Shown here: positions 31,113 to 40,596 of the stretch, piece after piece
Layout of the letters: the number at the start of each line of letters is the position of its first letter
How positions within the stretch are numbered: the first letter of the stretch is position 1
NCBI GenBank assembly: GCA_003116975.1
Contig: BGKB01000178.1
Location: 1 to 64,000 of the forward strand
Length of the DNA: 64,000 nucleotides
From: Aurantiochytrium sp. KH105
Lineage: Eukaryota; Sar; Bigyra; Thraustochytrida; Thraustochytriidae
Direction: 5' to 3'
Made by a program: the position numbers and the translations under genes
Notes under the pieces: model-generated
What the model was told of the DNA's origin: nothing
The model's input: the letters and a program-made list of their open reading frames with translations, nothing else
Database searches by the model: none

Positions 31113-33581
31113 ATGCTGACGTGGCTGTCCGGCGTTCTTTCGCGCAAGCGACTCTCGTCCGGCTCGCTGGTCTCGAACAGTTCCAAGGTGCGCCAGGACG
31201 AGGGTGAGACCGACGCCGCGACCTCGGCGCTGCAGACCGAGGCTGCAGAGCGTGGCGCAGAGTTTGGTGTCGTGCTCGAAGGCGGCGACGTCGTCAAACA
31301 AAAGGTCTCAGTTCACTATGTTGTAAACAACATCTATTACGCGGCGCCAGTCCGCGTGAGCAAGCTCAAGGCGAAGCGGGAGAGCTACATTTGGATTGAG
31401 CTCGATGAGCGGGCCGTCGACCGACAAGCCAACACCGGGACCGCAGACGCTGCCGAATGGGAAAAGCACAAACGTTCTTTTCCCCCCGGCGTCTCGGTGA
31501 ATAATATCGGAAACGTCAAGGTTGGGGAAACCGGTCGCAAAATATCCGGCGATGACGTCTGGGCAGCCTTTGAGCCGCCGCGCCGACCGCGCAAACCCCC
31601 TCGCGCCGAGGTGCATGGCGCAAATATCATTTTCGTCACCATCTGCAACGTCCTCGGACTTGTTGACTATTACGAGGTGCAGTACATGGCCGTCGTTCCG
31701 AACCACGACGCCGTCATTCTTGATCCGCGTCTTCGTACTTCGCGCGAATGGGATTCGCTCGGACATGTCTCCGCTGCCTCGCGCCAAATTGACGTCGAGA
31801 ATATTCAATGTGGTGTGCAGTACATCTTTCGCGCACGCGCACATAACAAACTTGGCTGGGGCCCCTTTTCTGTACCCAGTGAAGCCGTGCACACATTCCC
31901 CGAAGCTCCCTCTGTCCCAGCACCTCCATTTGTGCAGCACCCGTCCGGTATTCGTGCGGATCGGCTTGTTTTGCAATGGACATGCCCGGCTGCGCGGGGC
32001 AGCGAAATTCAAGAATTCCGTGTCGCTGGCGGGGCGCTGCGCGACGAGACGGTGCAAGATATTTTCACGGGTCAAGCTCTTCACTTGCGTCTGCTGAATC
32101 TCGCTCCTTCCGCGGACTACCACTTCAAGGTCCAGGCAGTCAATGCAGTGGGTCCAAGTCCTTGGAGCGAGTACATGACCGTTCGCACCAAGCCACCAAA
32201 TACCGCCGTTAATGCTACGAGCGCTACTTCTGCTGGTGTTGGTGCGGGTGTTAGTGCTGGATTTGCTAGCAGCTCGCAAGATGGCCCAGGTCCTGGACCT
32301 TACATATCGGATTGGGTCGAAGTGGTGCGCTGGGACACGTACGCGCCCAGCTATATTAATATCGAAACCGGCACGGAGACTGACGATCGCCCCGCCGCAA
32401 TTGACGGTCCGGTGGATCCAATTGTAGAGTTCAAAAAGAAGAGGTTTCGCTTCAATGCCGAGCTATTACGCAAGGTGCCAAAAGGCCCAGCAAACGTGTT
32501 GCGTCTTTACATCCATCGGAATTCTCTCCTCATGGACTCCATGGCAAAGCTCATGGCGGTGCATGACATGGAAAAACTCCAGATGCGAATCAAGGTCGAA
32601 TACGAGGGTGAAGAGGGCATTGATGCTGGCGGTATTGCCAAAGATTGGTTTCTGCGCGTCTCACAGCTCCTTTTTGCCGAGGACTCTGGTCTCTTTGTCA
32701 TGAGCGAGAGCGAGGCGGGAGGATATGACGTTCGCCTCGCGCCCGCGGCTCCTGACGGCGGCGCGTTGGAGTCCTGGTTTTATTTTGTGGGCCGCGTTCT
32801 TGGCAAGGCCATTCTCGACCGCCAGCTCGTTGACGTCAAACTCAGCGGCACCCTGTTCAAGCAGATTCTTGGCATGCATGTGGATATTGACGACTTGCGT
32901 GAATCTGACCCGGCCCTCGTCAAGAACATGATGTGGATGCTTGAGAATGATATTGACGGCATTCTCTTTGAGGAATTTTGCGTCAATGTGGACCCGCATC
33001 CGAACGCGCCCGTGCAAGAACAGGTCATTGTCGATCTCGTTCCCGGCGGTCGCAACATCGAGGTAACCAACGAGAACAAGGAGGAATACGTTGAAAAGAT
33101 GCTCAAATGGCGCGCTGTGGACTCGTGCCGGCCCCACATCGAGGCAATAAGGCGCGGTCTTTTCGAGGTCGTGCCCGAGGCGACGTTGCGCGCCGCCGAC
33201 TTTTCGCTTGCCGACCTCGAAATGCTGTGGAATGGTTTGCCCTTTATTGACGTACAGCAGATCCGGGCTGGTTGCGTGTATCAAGGGGGGTTTGATGCCA
33301 ACAGCCCCGCCGTGCACTGGTTTTGGACGCTCTTTCGCGACATGGACGCCGCCGATCAGGCGCTGCTATTGCGCTTCGCGACGGGAACTTCCAAGGTGCC
33401 GATGGACGGCTTCACGCCACCCTTCAACCTCACGTTGAACGACCAGCTCGACAGACATGCCCTCTGCAAGGCGCACGCCTGCTTCAACCAGGTCGTCCTC
33501 CCGGACTACGCGACCGAGGCCGTGCTCCGCGACAAGGTGCTCTTTGCCATTCGCAACACCGATGGTTTCTTGCTGGGCTGA
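31113..33581 (+). CDS. HECT-type E3 ubiquitin ligase with fibronectin-III-like repeats
   Basis: E3 ligase that forms a ubiquitin thioester on a catalytic Cys; 822 aa from the first ATG in frame. The frame is open 109 codons further upstream without ATG, so a 5' exon may be missing. After a polar N-terminus there are two fibronectin-III-like domains: YYEVQYMAVV with YIFRARAHNKLGWGPFS, then LVLQWTCPA with YHFKVQAVNAVGPSPWS. The HECT domain starts around the RLYIHRNSLLMDSMAKL segment (RIKVEYEGEEGIDAGG, FYFVGRVLGKAI) and fills the last 350 residues. The catalytic Cys is residue 790, codon 33480-33482, in KAHACFNQVVLPDY. The C-terminus, RNTDGFLLG, extends a few residues past the usual end. The FN3-HECT pairing suggests substrate binding by the FN3 part; substrates unknown. 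Confidence 0.92.
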   Translation: MLTWLSGVLSRKRLSSGSLVSNSSKVRQDEGETDAATSALQTEAAERGAEFGVVLEGGDVVKQKVSVHYVVNNIYYAAPVRVSKLKAKRESYIWIELDERAVDRQANTGTADAAEWEKHKRSFPPGVSVNNIGNVKVGETGRKISGDDVWAAFEPPRRPRKPPRAEVHGANIIFVTICNVLGLVDYYEVQYMAVVPNHDAVILDPRLRTSREWDSLGHVSAASRQIDVENIQCGVQYIFRARAHNKLGWGPFSVPSEAVHTFPEAPSVPAPPFVQHPSGIRADRLVLQWTCPAARGSEIQEFRVAGGALRDETVQDIFTGQALHLRLLNLAPSADYHFKVQAVNAVGPSPWSEYMTVRTKPPNTAVNATSATSAGVGAGVSAGFASSSQDGPGPGPYISDWVEVVRWDTYAPSYINIETGTETDDRPAAIDGPVDPIVEFKKKRFRFNAELLRKVPKGPANVLRLYIHRNSLLMDSMAKLMAVHDMEKLQMRIKVEYEGEEGIDAGGIAKDWFLRVSQLLFAEDSGLFVMSESEAGGYDVRLAPAAPDGGALESWFYFVGRVLGKAILDRQLVDVKLSGTLFKQILGMHVDIDDLRESDPALVKNMMWMLENDIDGILFEEFCVNVDPHPNAPVQEQVIVDLVPGGRNIEVTNENKEEYVEKMLKWRAVDSCRPHIEAIRRGLFEVVPEATLRAADFSLADLEMLWNGLPFIDVQQIRAGCVYQGGFDANSPAVHWFWTLFRDMDAADQALLLRFATGTSKVPMDGFTPPFNLTLNDQLDRHALCKAHACFNQVVLPDYATEAVLRDKVLFAIRNTDGFLLG

Positions 33582-34217
33582 TATGCACTGACAGAGCATG
33601 GGACGATGGGACCAAGTGCAGCCGCAAATCGGGACTTAAAAATTGAGAGCGCAAAAGATCGAGCGCAAACGTCGAAACGCGGTCGAGCGACCAGGTCGAG
33701 AGCGAGAGCGAGAGCGAGAGCGAGGCGAGAGCGAGAGCGCGGTGCTGGAGCGGAGCCGGAGCCGGAGCTGAGAAGGAGGGGAGGAACGCGCGAAGCTGAC
33801 GCGTCGGACTCGCGGGGTCGGTTGGCCGATCGAGAAGGTGGTTGATCTCCGCGCGAAGAGGCCTGTGCGGCCTTCGAAAAAGAGAGCACTCCGGGACTCG
33901 CCGCTCGCGCGCCGGTGCGCAGCGAGACAGCAAGAATGGGCTACTCTGCGGGAGGCGACACGGGAAAGCCGTGCCGGTGGCAACAGACGGCCCGGGTGGT
34001 CCGTCCAGCCATGATTTCAACTCTCCTTCTGCGTATTTCCCTCCTCTTTTAGCAAGCGCTCTCGAGAACGGTCCGCGGAGTGGAAAGGCAGGTAGGCACC
34101 AGCGCCAGCAGCTGCAGCAGCGGGCACCAGCGCTCGGAAAGCAAACCCGAAACCTAAGAGCAAAAATCCTCGGAGCGAAAGCAGACGAGCAAGACAAGCA
34201 AGACAAGCAAGACAAGC
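33582..34217. other. Intergenic with GAGAGC repeats and 5' leader octamer repeat
   Basis: GAGAGC repeats at about 33697-33742, and four AGACAAGC-type units at about 34187-34217 directly before the next start codon, probably in the 5' leader. Confidence 0.5.
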
Positions 34218-35663
34218 ATGACGTCCAAGCTGAAGATGCCGAGCAGGCTGAACATGATCGCCCTCTGCAAGAGCGTAACAGCGATGTGCGGCAACCTCAC
34301 GCTCAAGGTGCCAGCCATTGTGCAAGCTGGCTTTGAAGCGATGAAGGATACGGAGAGCAAGGCCATGGCTGAGATCCAGAAGATCATCGAGGACGCCCCC
34401 AACGTCGTCGCTGGCAAAGCAGAGGAGTTTCGTGCCGTGCTGACGCAGAACTTTGACGACGTGGCAGACAAAGTTGCCGCCTTTGTGGAAGCCTGCAACA
34501 GTGCCGATCACGCTACCATGGGAATCGCCGGCGCAGCTCTCGTCACCGCGGTGATCCTCCTTGGTATGTCGTGCCGTCGTGGTCGCAAGCGCGCTTCGCC
34601 CAGCATTGCCGGCTTCATCGAGGACGTCAAGGACGTCACCATGGAGACTGAGGTGCAAGAGATCGACATCCCGGCGGAGAACTCGGCTGCGGGCCAGGCT
34701 AAGGAGGAGGGCCAGGCCAATGGCGAAAATGCTGCGGACAATACCGAGGACAAGATCGTGGATGACGGCAAGACTGAGGCCCAGGACAAGACCCAGGCCA
34801 AGGACGACAAAGCCGAGGTTAAGGCTGAAGACAAGGTTGCGGACCAGACGAAGGACGAGGCCAAGGACGCGGAGGCGATGGCGGTCTCGGCTGCGGACCA
34901 GTCCAAGGACGACATGGCCGAGGACGACAAGGCCGTGGCCAAGGACGCGGAGACGATGATGGACTCGGCTGCGGACCAGGCCAAGGACGACAAGGCCGAG
35001 GACGACAAGGCCGAGGCCAAGTTTGAGAACCAGGCCAAGGCTCAGGTCAAGGATGACAAGGCTGAGGACTCGGCTGCGGACCAGGCCAAGGACGAGTACG
35101 AGGAGGAGGACAAGATCGTGGAGGAGGACAAGGAGATGAGCGAGCCCTCGATCGTGGACTACCACATGGGCGAGCCGGACGATTCCCAGTCGACTGTGGC
35201 TGATGCTCCGAACGGAATGACTTCCATCTCCCCGGCTGACAAGAAGAAGAAGAAATTCGACACAACATGGAAGAGCCATGGTACCGACCGCGAGGTTCCG
35301 GTGAAGCAGGCCGTGCAGCCTTCGCGCTGGACCGAGACCAATATCTCCCGCCGCGACGCTCCGGCGTATCAACCCTCGAAGTCGACCGAGCGTGGCCGCA
35401 CGGGCCCGAAGTCGACCAAGCATGGCCGCACGGGCCCGAAGCCAAAGCGCTTCAAGTATGAAAGTCTTCCGGAGCGCAAGTCGCAGCCTTTCATCACGCG
35501 CAGCTCTCAGGGGACTTCTGACCCTCACGGCAGTGACAAGGAGATCCCTCATGGCTACTTCAAGCGCTCCCGCGAGACGGAGAGCAAGATCCCCGAGGCC
35601 ACCCAAACGCAGCGCCGTTGCGCGAGCAAGAACGAGACCGAGGTCATCGAGATCGATGATTAA
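34218..35663 (+). CDS. Acidic single-pass membrane protein with Lys-Asp-Glu-Ala repeats
   Basis: Unrecognised, 481 aa. Residues 1-95 are helical and mixed-charge (VPAIVQAGFEAMKD, NFDDVADKVAAFVEAC). A hydrophobic segment at about 98-117 (MGIAGAALVTAVILLG) is followed by RRGRKR, so the long C-terminal part is probably cytosolic. Residues about 160-310 are a low-complexity coiled-coil-like region of KDDKAE and AADQAKD units, resembling LEA-type or highly charged repeats by composition only. The last 140 residues turn basic, with SKSTERGRTGPK repeated as STKHGRTGPK, ending in IEIDD. There is no signal peptide; a signal-anchor topology in ER or outer mitochondrial membrane is possible. Function unknown. 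Confidence 0.75.
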   Translation: MTSKLKMPSRLNMIALCKSVTAMCGNLTLKVPAIVQAGFEAMKDTESKAMAEIQKIIEDAPNVVAGKAEEFRAVLTQNFDDVADKVAAFVEACNSADHATMGIAGAALVTAVILLGMSCRRGRKRASPSIAGFIEDVKDVTMETEVQEIDIPAENSAAGQAKEEGQANGENAADNTEDKIVDDGKTEAQDKTQAKDDKAEVKAEDKVADQTKDEAKDAEAMAVSAADQSKDDMAEDDKAVAKDAETMMDSAADQAKDDKAEDDKAEAKFENQAKAQVKDDKAEDSAADQAKDEYEEEDKIVEEDKEMSEPSIVDYHMGEPDDSQSTVADAPNGMTSISPADKKKKKFDTTWKSHGTDREVPVKQAVQPSRWTETNISRRDAPAYQPSKSTERGRTGPKSTKHGRTGPKPKRFKYESLPERKSQPFITRSSQGTSDPHGSDKEIPHGYFKRSRETESKIPEATQTQRRCASKNETEVIEIDD

Positions 35664-35888
35664 GTCACGCCCAAATTCTTTGACACTGGACGCACTTACA
35701 AGCACAGAGGGCTTGGTGAAGGAAAGACGGTCACATTGTGGTTAAGTCATTCCCTTCACTGGTTCCCCAGGTGATGGGTCCCTCCAGTCTAACAAATCGA
35801 ATATAAAAAGAATAAATCAATCCATGTCACTCACGATCAACCATGTGGAAGAGCCCAAAGCTTGCAAATGTACAGAAAGAGCTTTGTG

Positions 35889-38426
35889 CTACTGTCGGCT
35901 CTCGTGACGGCGAAACGGGAGTTCTGGGCGAAGGGAGTTGCTGCCCGTGACAAAAGTCGCAAATCGCCGCCATGCGGGAGGACGCGAGGACGTCCCGGCA
36001 GCCACCGCAGCCGACGAGGCTGCGGGGTCGCTCATGTTGTCGCTACCCGGCCGCTGAGACTCCATGTCGTTGGTGCCAATACCAGAGGCCCGAGCTTCGC
36101 GCTCTGTGTAGGCCTGGCTGACGTAACTATCGGGCGAGGCCTCGCGAAGCGCCTCCTCCTCCTCGATGGTACGCAGAGTGATGATGTGGCGCTTGCAAAG
36201 CGGGCAATCGCCACGCTTGAGAAGCCAGGGCTCAATGCAGTCGCCATGGAAAAAATGGTTGCAGGGAAGCTGCTTGATGGGTTCGCCTTGCTCAAACTCC
36301 AAAAGGCAAATGGAGCAGAGATCACCCTCTTCTTCGTCCATAAAATTAAATGTTGCCCCAGAAATGCCTGGCTGGCCAGTTGCGGCTAGTCCTGCCCCAG
36401 ACTCACGGCTTAGATTGCTGAGACGCGACAGTCGCCGGCTTCCGGCGCTAATAAGTGATGGGACCCGCTCCGAAAGCTCGCTCAGTTTGGAAGAGATGCG
36501 TTCCACTAGAATCGTAGCTTCGGAGCTGGCCGAGTTGGTCCGTCCGATGTCCGATTTTTTGTCGTCGTTCTCTTGCTTATCCTCGTCATCGGTCTGCTCG
36601 CCGCCGTCGGTATCGGTTACCTCGCCGTCATCCTCGATATCAATCTCGTTCGCGTCCGCATTTGTGTCCGACTCTTGCGTTTTGTCGAGGTGATCGTCGT
36701 CTATAATCTCAGAGGGCCGACGATCGCAATTGTGCTCAGCGCGATGGTCTACAACGTCAGCTTCCGGCCGCGACACCTCGATGGAAATGCCTGACTGCGG
36801 GGTATGGCTGATGCTTGCATTGGAGCCGATGGATGCCTTTTTAACGATAATGTCAGACCCAGGAATCTCGGTAAAAGTTTCATTCCCATCTTCGTCAACC
36901 TCACGACGAAGGCGCACGTGATGACCGTCTACATCATAGCGAATCCAGGGAAGGGCATTCACAACTTCTTTAGGCACGCCATAGGATCGGCTGCGACGAT
37001 CCGTGAAGGCATTGGCAAAACTCGAGTCGCTGCGCATGCGTGATCGGTGTATTATGCCAATGGCGCACACGCCAACAATCGCGACGATGACGAGGGAGAA
37101 TTGTAATGCAAAATACCCTTTCAAACCCGCGTCCGTTCCGCCCCAGCCTTCGAGCGTGTAACCGTTTTTCAAAAATTGTTTGCCTTCCGTCAGAACAGCA
37201 GCCATATCGAGCGACCACAGTTCATTATCGAGAGTTCCATTCTGGTTTCTAACCTGTCGGAGCACAACAAGCTCGTCGCCCCGCTGGGTACCACTCACGA
37301 GTTTGGATGTGCCCGGAAACTCCTCGGTGAGACCACACCATGCCACGACAGAGCCATCAGCCAGCTCGCACGAAGATGTGAAAAGGTCAAAATCAATCGT
37401 GGTCAAGGCCAAGAATGGATTGGCCTGAAGAACGGTCCCGCCGGATGAAGTCTGCACAAATTGAAGACCGCCAAAGATAAAAATCGTGTCGCCGACATGC
37501 CCCATTATGTGATGTAAACGGTACAGGACATTCGATTGCTGCACGCGGTCGGACGTAATCTCGAGGCTGGCTACATCTTCAGTAAATAGTGACGGAGAGC
37601 TGACAACAGAAATATCAGACCTGGCAATGTCGCGGGGATTATTCGAGGTGTCAAAGACGCGGCCCTGGCCTCCATGCATGACGAGACTCTGGCCATCATT
37701 CGACCACGTTGCACCCGAGTAAAATCGATTCGTAAGAGAGTCAGCGATTTGCGTCCAGTTCCCAGCTGGTGCGTCCGCAGGAGCATTGGTGTCCAGCGTG
37801 AGTCGCCAAAGGTCGTTTGCCGGATACGAGGCGTCCTCACCATTTTCCAAAGCCTCTTGGCCGCTAACGACCACCATAGAATTATTCCGTACAGACACTG
37901 TGGCGCCCAAGCGGCCAAGAAGCGGATTTGAGACTTGGACCTCGGTCGCATTAACGATGATCTCCCCGCCGGCGCTCACGCTCAGCACATCAATGGCCCA
38001 GACGAGCGAGTCCGAAACCACGTCCTCGAACGGGTCTTGCAAATTATCTACGTAGTTGAAAGAGCCTCCCCAGAGCAAGAAGCGGCACGAGTCTGCCGCA
38101 GCAAGCGGCGCCTCAATGCTCACAACACTCGGTCCGAAGCGAGGGATAACCTCGTCCGGGAGCGTAAAGCTCGCAAAGGTCTGGGAAGCGAAGTCGTACA
38201 GGGCCAGATCATTGAGAATCGTTTCATTTGCGCCCGCCCCAAAGGCCACGAGCATGACGTCCAAAGCCTCGCAGTACGCCATGCCCGGAAGTTCGCGGGC
38301 CTCCAGGTCGCTCAGGTCGGTTGTGGGCTGCGTCCAGAACGACTGCGCCGAGGCCTGCTCCATGACGAGGCAGGCTGCGAGCGCCGCCGCAGCGCACCGC
38401 GCCACGGCCGCCCGGATCATGGCCAT
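35889..38426 (-). CDS. Secretory-pathway RING-H2 membrane protein with beta-propeller-like ectodomain
   Basis: Probable transmembrane E3 ubiquitin ligase, 845 aa. Signal peptide at the start (MAMIRAAVARCAAAALAACL); this ATG is chosen because the upstream extension lacks one. The lumenal part has kelch-like elements with repeated FLLWGGSF, MVVVSGQE, LVMHGGQG and IFIFGGLQ strands plus W-containing lines (DLWRLTLD, ELWSLDM), suggesting a beta-propeller. A membrane helix at LKGYFALQFSLVIVAIVGVC is followed by a long acidic, Ser-rich cytosolic linker. A C3H2C3 RING-H2 near the C-terminus reads CSICLLEF, CNHFFHGDC, EPWL, CPLC. RING-H2 membrane ligases with lumenal domains usually ubiquitinate membrane or endosomal targets; the kelch-like ectodomain is an unusual partner. 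It converges with the acidic membrane protein gene. Confidence 0.85.
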   Translation of the reverse strand: MAMIRAAVARCAAAALAACLVMEQASAQSFWTQPTTDLSDLEARELPGMAYCEALDVMLVAFGAGANETILNDLALYDFASQTFASFTLPDEVIPRFGPSVVSIEAPLAAADSCRFLLWGGSFNYVDNLQDPFEDVVSDSLVWAIDVLSVSAGGEIIVNATEVQVSNPLLGRLGATVSVRNNSMVVVSGQEALENGEDASYPANDLWRLTLDTNAPADAPAGNWTQIADSLTNRFYSGATWSNDGQSLVMHGGQGRVFDTSNNPRDIARSDISVVSSPSLFTEDVASLEITSDRVQQSNVLYRLHHIMGHVGDTIFIFGGLQFVQTSSGGTVLQANPFLALTTIDFDLFTSSCELADGSVVAWCGLTEEFPGTSKLVSGTQRGDELVVLRQVRNQNGTLDNELWSLDMAAVLTEGKQFLKNGYTLEGWGGTDAGLKGYFALQFSLVIVAIVGVCAIGIIHRSRMRSDSSFANAFTDRRSRSYGVPKEVVNALPWIRYDVDGHHVRLRREVDEDGNETFTEIPGSDIIVKKASIGSNASISHTPQSGISIEVSRPEADVVDHRAEHNCDRRPSEIIDDDHLDKTQESDTNADANEIDIEDDGEVTDTDGGEQTDDEDKQENDDKKSDIGRTNSASSEATILVERISSKLSELSERVPSLISAGSRRLSRLSNLSRESGAGLAATGQPGISGATFNFMDEEEGDLCSICLLEFEQGEPIKQLPCNHFFHGDCIEPWLLKRGDCPLCKRHIITLRTIEEEEALREASPDSYVSQAYTEREARASGIGTNDMESQRPGSDNMSDPAASSAAVAAGTSSRPPAWRRFATFVTGSNSLRPELPFRRHESRQ

Positions 38427-40596
38427 GGCTCTCCTGCCGCCCCGCCTCGCCTCGCCTCGCAGGCTACGGCTGCGTTGGCACGCGCTCGGCAGCCCAGCCA
38501 AGGCCGGCTGGCAAAGAAAAAAAGGAAGGAAGCAGGCAGGCACGTAAGGAGACGAGGTCCGTCCGAACGACGTCCGCCACACGCAGCGCTGCGCGGCGCA
38601 GCACGTGCAGCCGCCGGCGGGCCGCCTGCTCACGCCGCTGCGGCCACCGGAGCCGCCGCAAGTCCACCGGCCGCGCCAGCAGCTGCAGGCAGCAGCAGCG
38701 CGGTCGGTCTCTCTTGCGCGCGGCTGTGCGCGTCGAGGCCGTGACGAGCCGAGGACGGCACGAGCTCGACGCGGGATTTCGCGAGGTCTGTTTGGCTTTG
38801 TTTTTACTGTCCGGGTGGCCTGGGCCCCGTCTCTCCGCGAAAGCGCGCGCGCGCGGAGCGAGGCCGAGATCTAGACAGGGCAGTCGCAGCGCGGGCGCGG
38901 TGTCGTGCCTGAGCCGCGCAGCGGTGGGCGCGTCTGCGGACGCGAGCGAGCCAAGCGAGTCCGCCGGCGCCTCGTGCCGCCTCGCGTCGCTCCAATTTGG
39001 GTCTGCCCTCCCTCCCTCCTCCCTCCCTCCTTCCTTCCTTCCTTCCTTCCTTCCTTTTTCCCTTCTTCTTGCCTTTTCGAAGTCAAATTCAAATTCAAAT
39101 TCAAATTCACTGTCAAATTCACTGTCAAATTCAAATTCAAATTCAAATTCAAATCTCCACTTTCTTTCTTTCTTTCTTTCTTTCTTTTTTCTTTCTTTCT
39201 TTCTTTCTTTTTTCTTTCTTTCCTTCCTTCCTTCTTTCCCTCCCTCCTCCCTTGCTTGCCAAGTTTTCTTCCGGCCGCTGCCGCACTGTAGAAAGGTATG
39301 GATAAGCCCTTGCGCGCGGGGTGGCGCAAGTGCAGTTTTTCTCGATACAGTGCCAGCTACAGCCGCGACAGCAGCAGGCTAACAAGTAGTACTAGTACTG
39401 CAAACTCCAACGCGCCGCGCGCGCCCGAGACGAGCAGCGCCGCAAAACAAAGCCCCGACGAGACGCCGGGCGGGACGAGGTGAATGAAGACGGCCAGATG
39501 GCGGCGGGCGCAGCCAGAGTGGATCGACCGAGCGACAAAGCCGCGTCGAGTCGACTTTCAAACCCCCCTATAACGCACCACCACCTCCATCATTACCGCC
39601 ACCACCACTGGGACTGCGAAAGCCTAAAGCAAATTCGGTATCCCGGCGACCCTGGCCCCTCCTCACCTACCTCGCGGCCTCGAAGGCGCGACGCGCGGCG
39701 CGAGAATGGGCGCGACTCGGAGAATGGGCGCAGGGCCTCCCTGGGCCGGTCGCTCCAGGCGAGCTCCGGCTGCTTTTCCCGGGGCGCAGTGCGCGGGGAA
39801 GGAAGTTGCGGCGATGGCAAGTGTTGGCCTCTGCTTGTTTGTGTGCTGTTTGCCATGATTCTTTGTTGCCCGCGAGGCCCGCCGCCGCCTCGTCGCCTTG
39901 TGGTCGTCCGCAGGTCGCCCGTGAGGCCACTTTGCAACACCTCGGGCCAACCCGCTGCCTTGCCTGCACGGCTTGCTTGCTGGCTGCTGGGCTCACGCTC
40001 GCACGCAGTCAGTCCCCGCGGAAACGGCCCCCGCCCGCCCCTCCGCGAGCGATGGCGACCTTGCCGCGAGAGCTGTGAGCGTGAAATGTATGTGCATAGG
40101 CGTCGCGAGCTGGAGCTCGTGGGCCGCGAAAATCGGAGCGCAGGGGGCACGAGTCCCATAGATTAGCCATGGCCGCTACCGCTCTTGATGATAATGAGAT
40201 GAGGGTGATGATGATGACGAAAGCGCACATCGACCGATTGATCGATCGATCGATCGATCGGTCGATTAGTCACCCCGGCGCAATGCTAGAACCTTCTCTG
40301 CAGTCCGTGTCGCCGGGGACCGCAAGAAATCAGCCTGATCGACCCGATCGATCGGTCGGAACGGTCGTGTATGCAAGCGTAATGCAAGAGCAAGAATCAA
40401 GAAGTCGCCCGTACCTTTGCATCGCGAGGAAGCCTCGAGGTGCTGGATTCTCGCCATCGCTCAAGGCGGGCAAGTTTTTTTTTTCTTTGCTTTTGTGAGA
40501 GGGCCTAGGCCTACAAGCGATCACAGGAAACTGGCGGAATGACAAACGCAGACGAATTCTCTCCCAAAAGGGGTACACACCATAGTACTCACGAGG
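38427..40596. other. Long intergenic region rich in microsatellites
   Basis: GCCTC pentanucleotides (about 38440-38460), a simple-repeat cluster (39025-39240) and GATC repeats (about 40241-40264). Low-complexity frames (Ser/Phe/Leu or Lys/Glu runs) cross the repeats but none resembles a gene. It is the longest gene-free stretch in the window. Confidence 0.5.
39025..39240 (+). repeat. Composite microsatellite: CCTT, TTCAAA and CTTT tracts
   Basis: CCTT units (about 39028-39058), then TTCAAA hexamers interrupted by CACTG (about 39078-39153), then CTTT units with poly-T interruptions (about 39161-39235). Pyrimidine-rich on the + strand almost throughout. Confidence 0.85.

Noticed and set aside
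34017..35705. 562-codon - strand frame opposite the acidic membrane protein
   Set aside because: Repetitive Leu/Val/Gly sequence is the antisense of KDDKAE repeats; the + strand start codon and membrane helix fit better.
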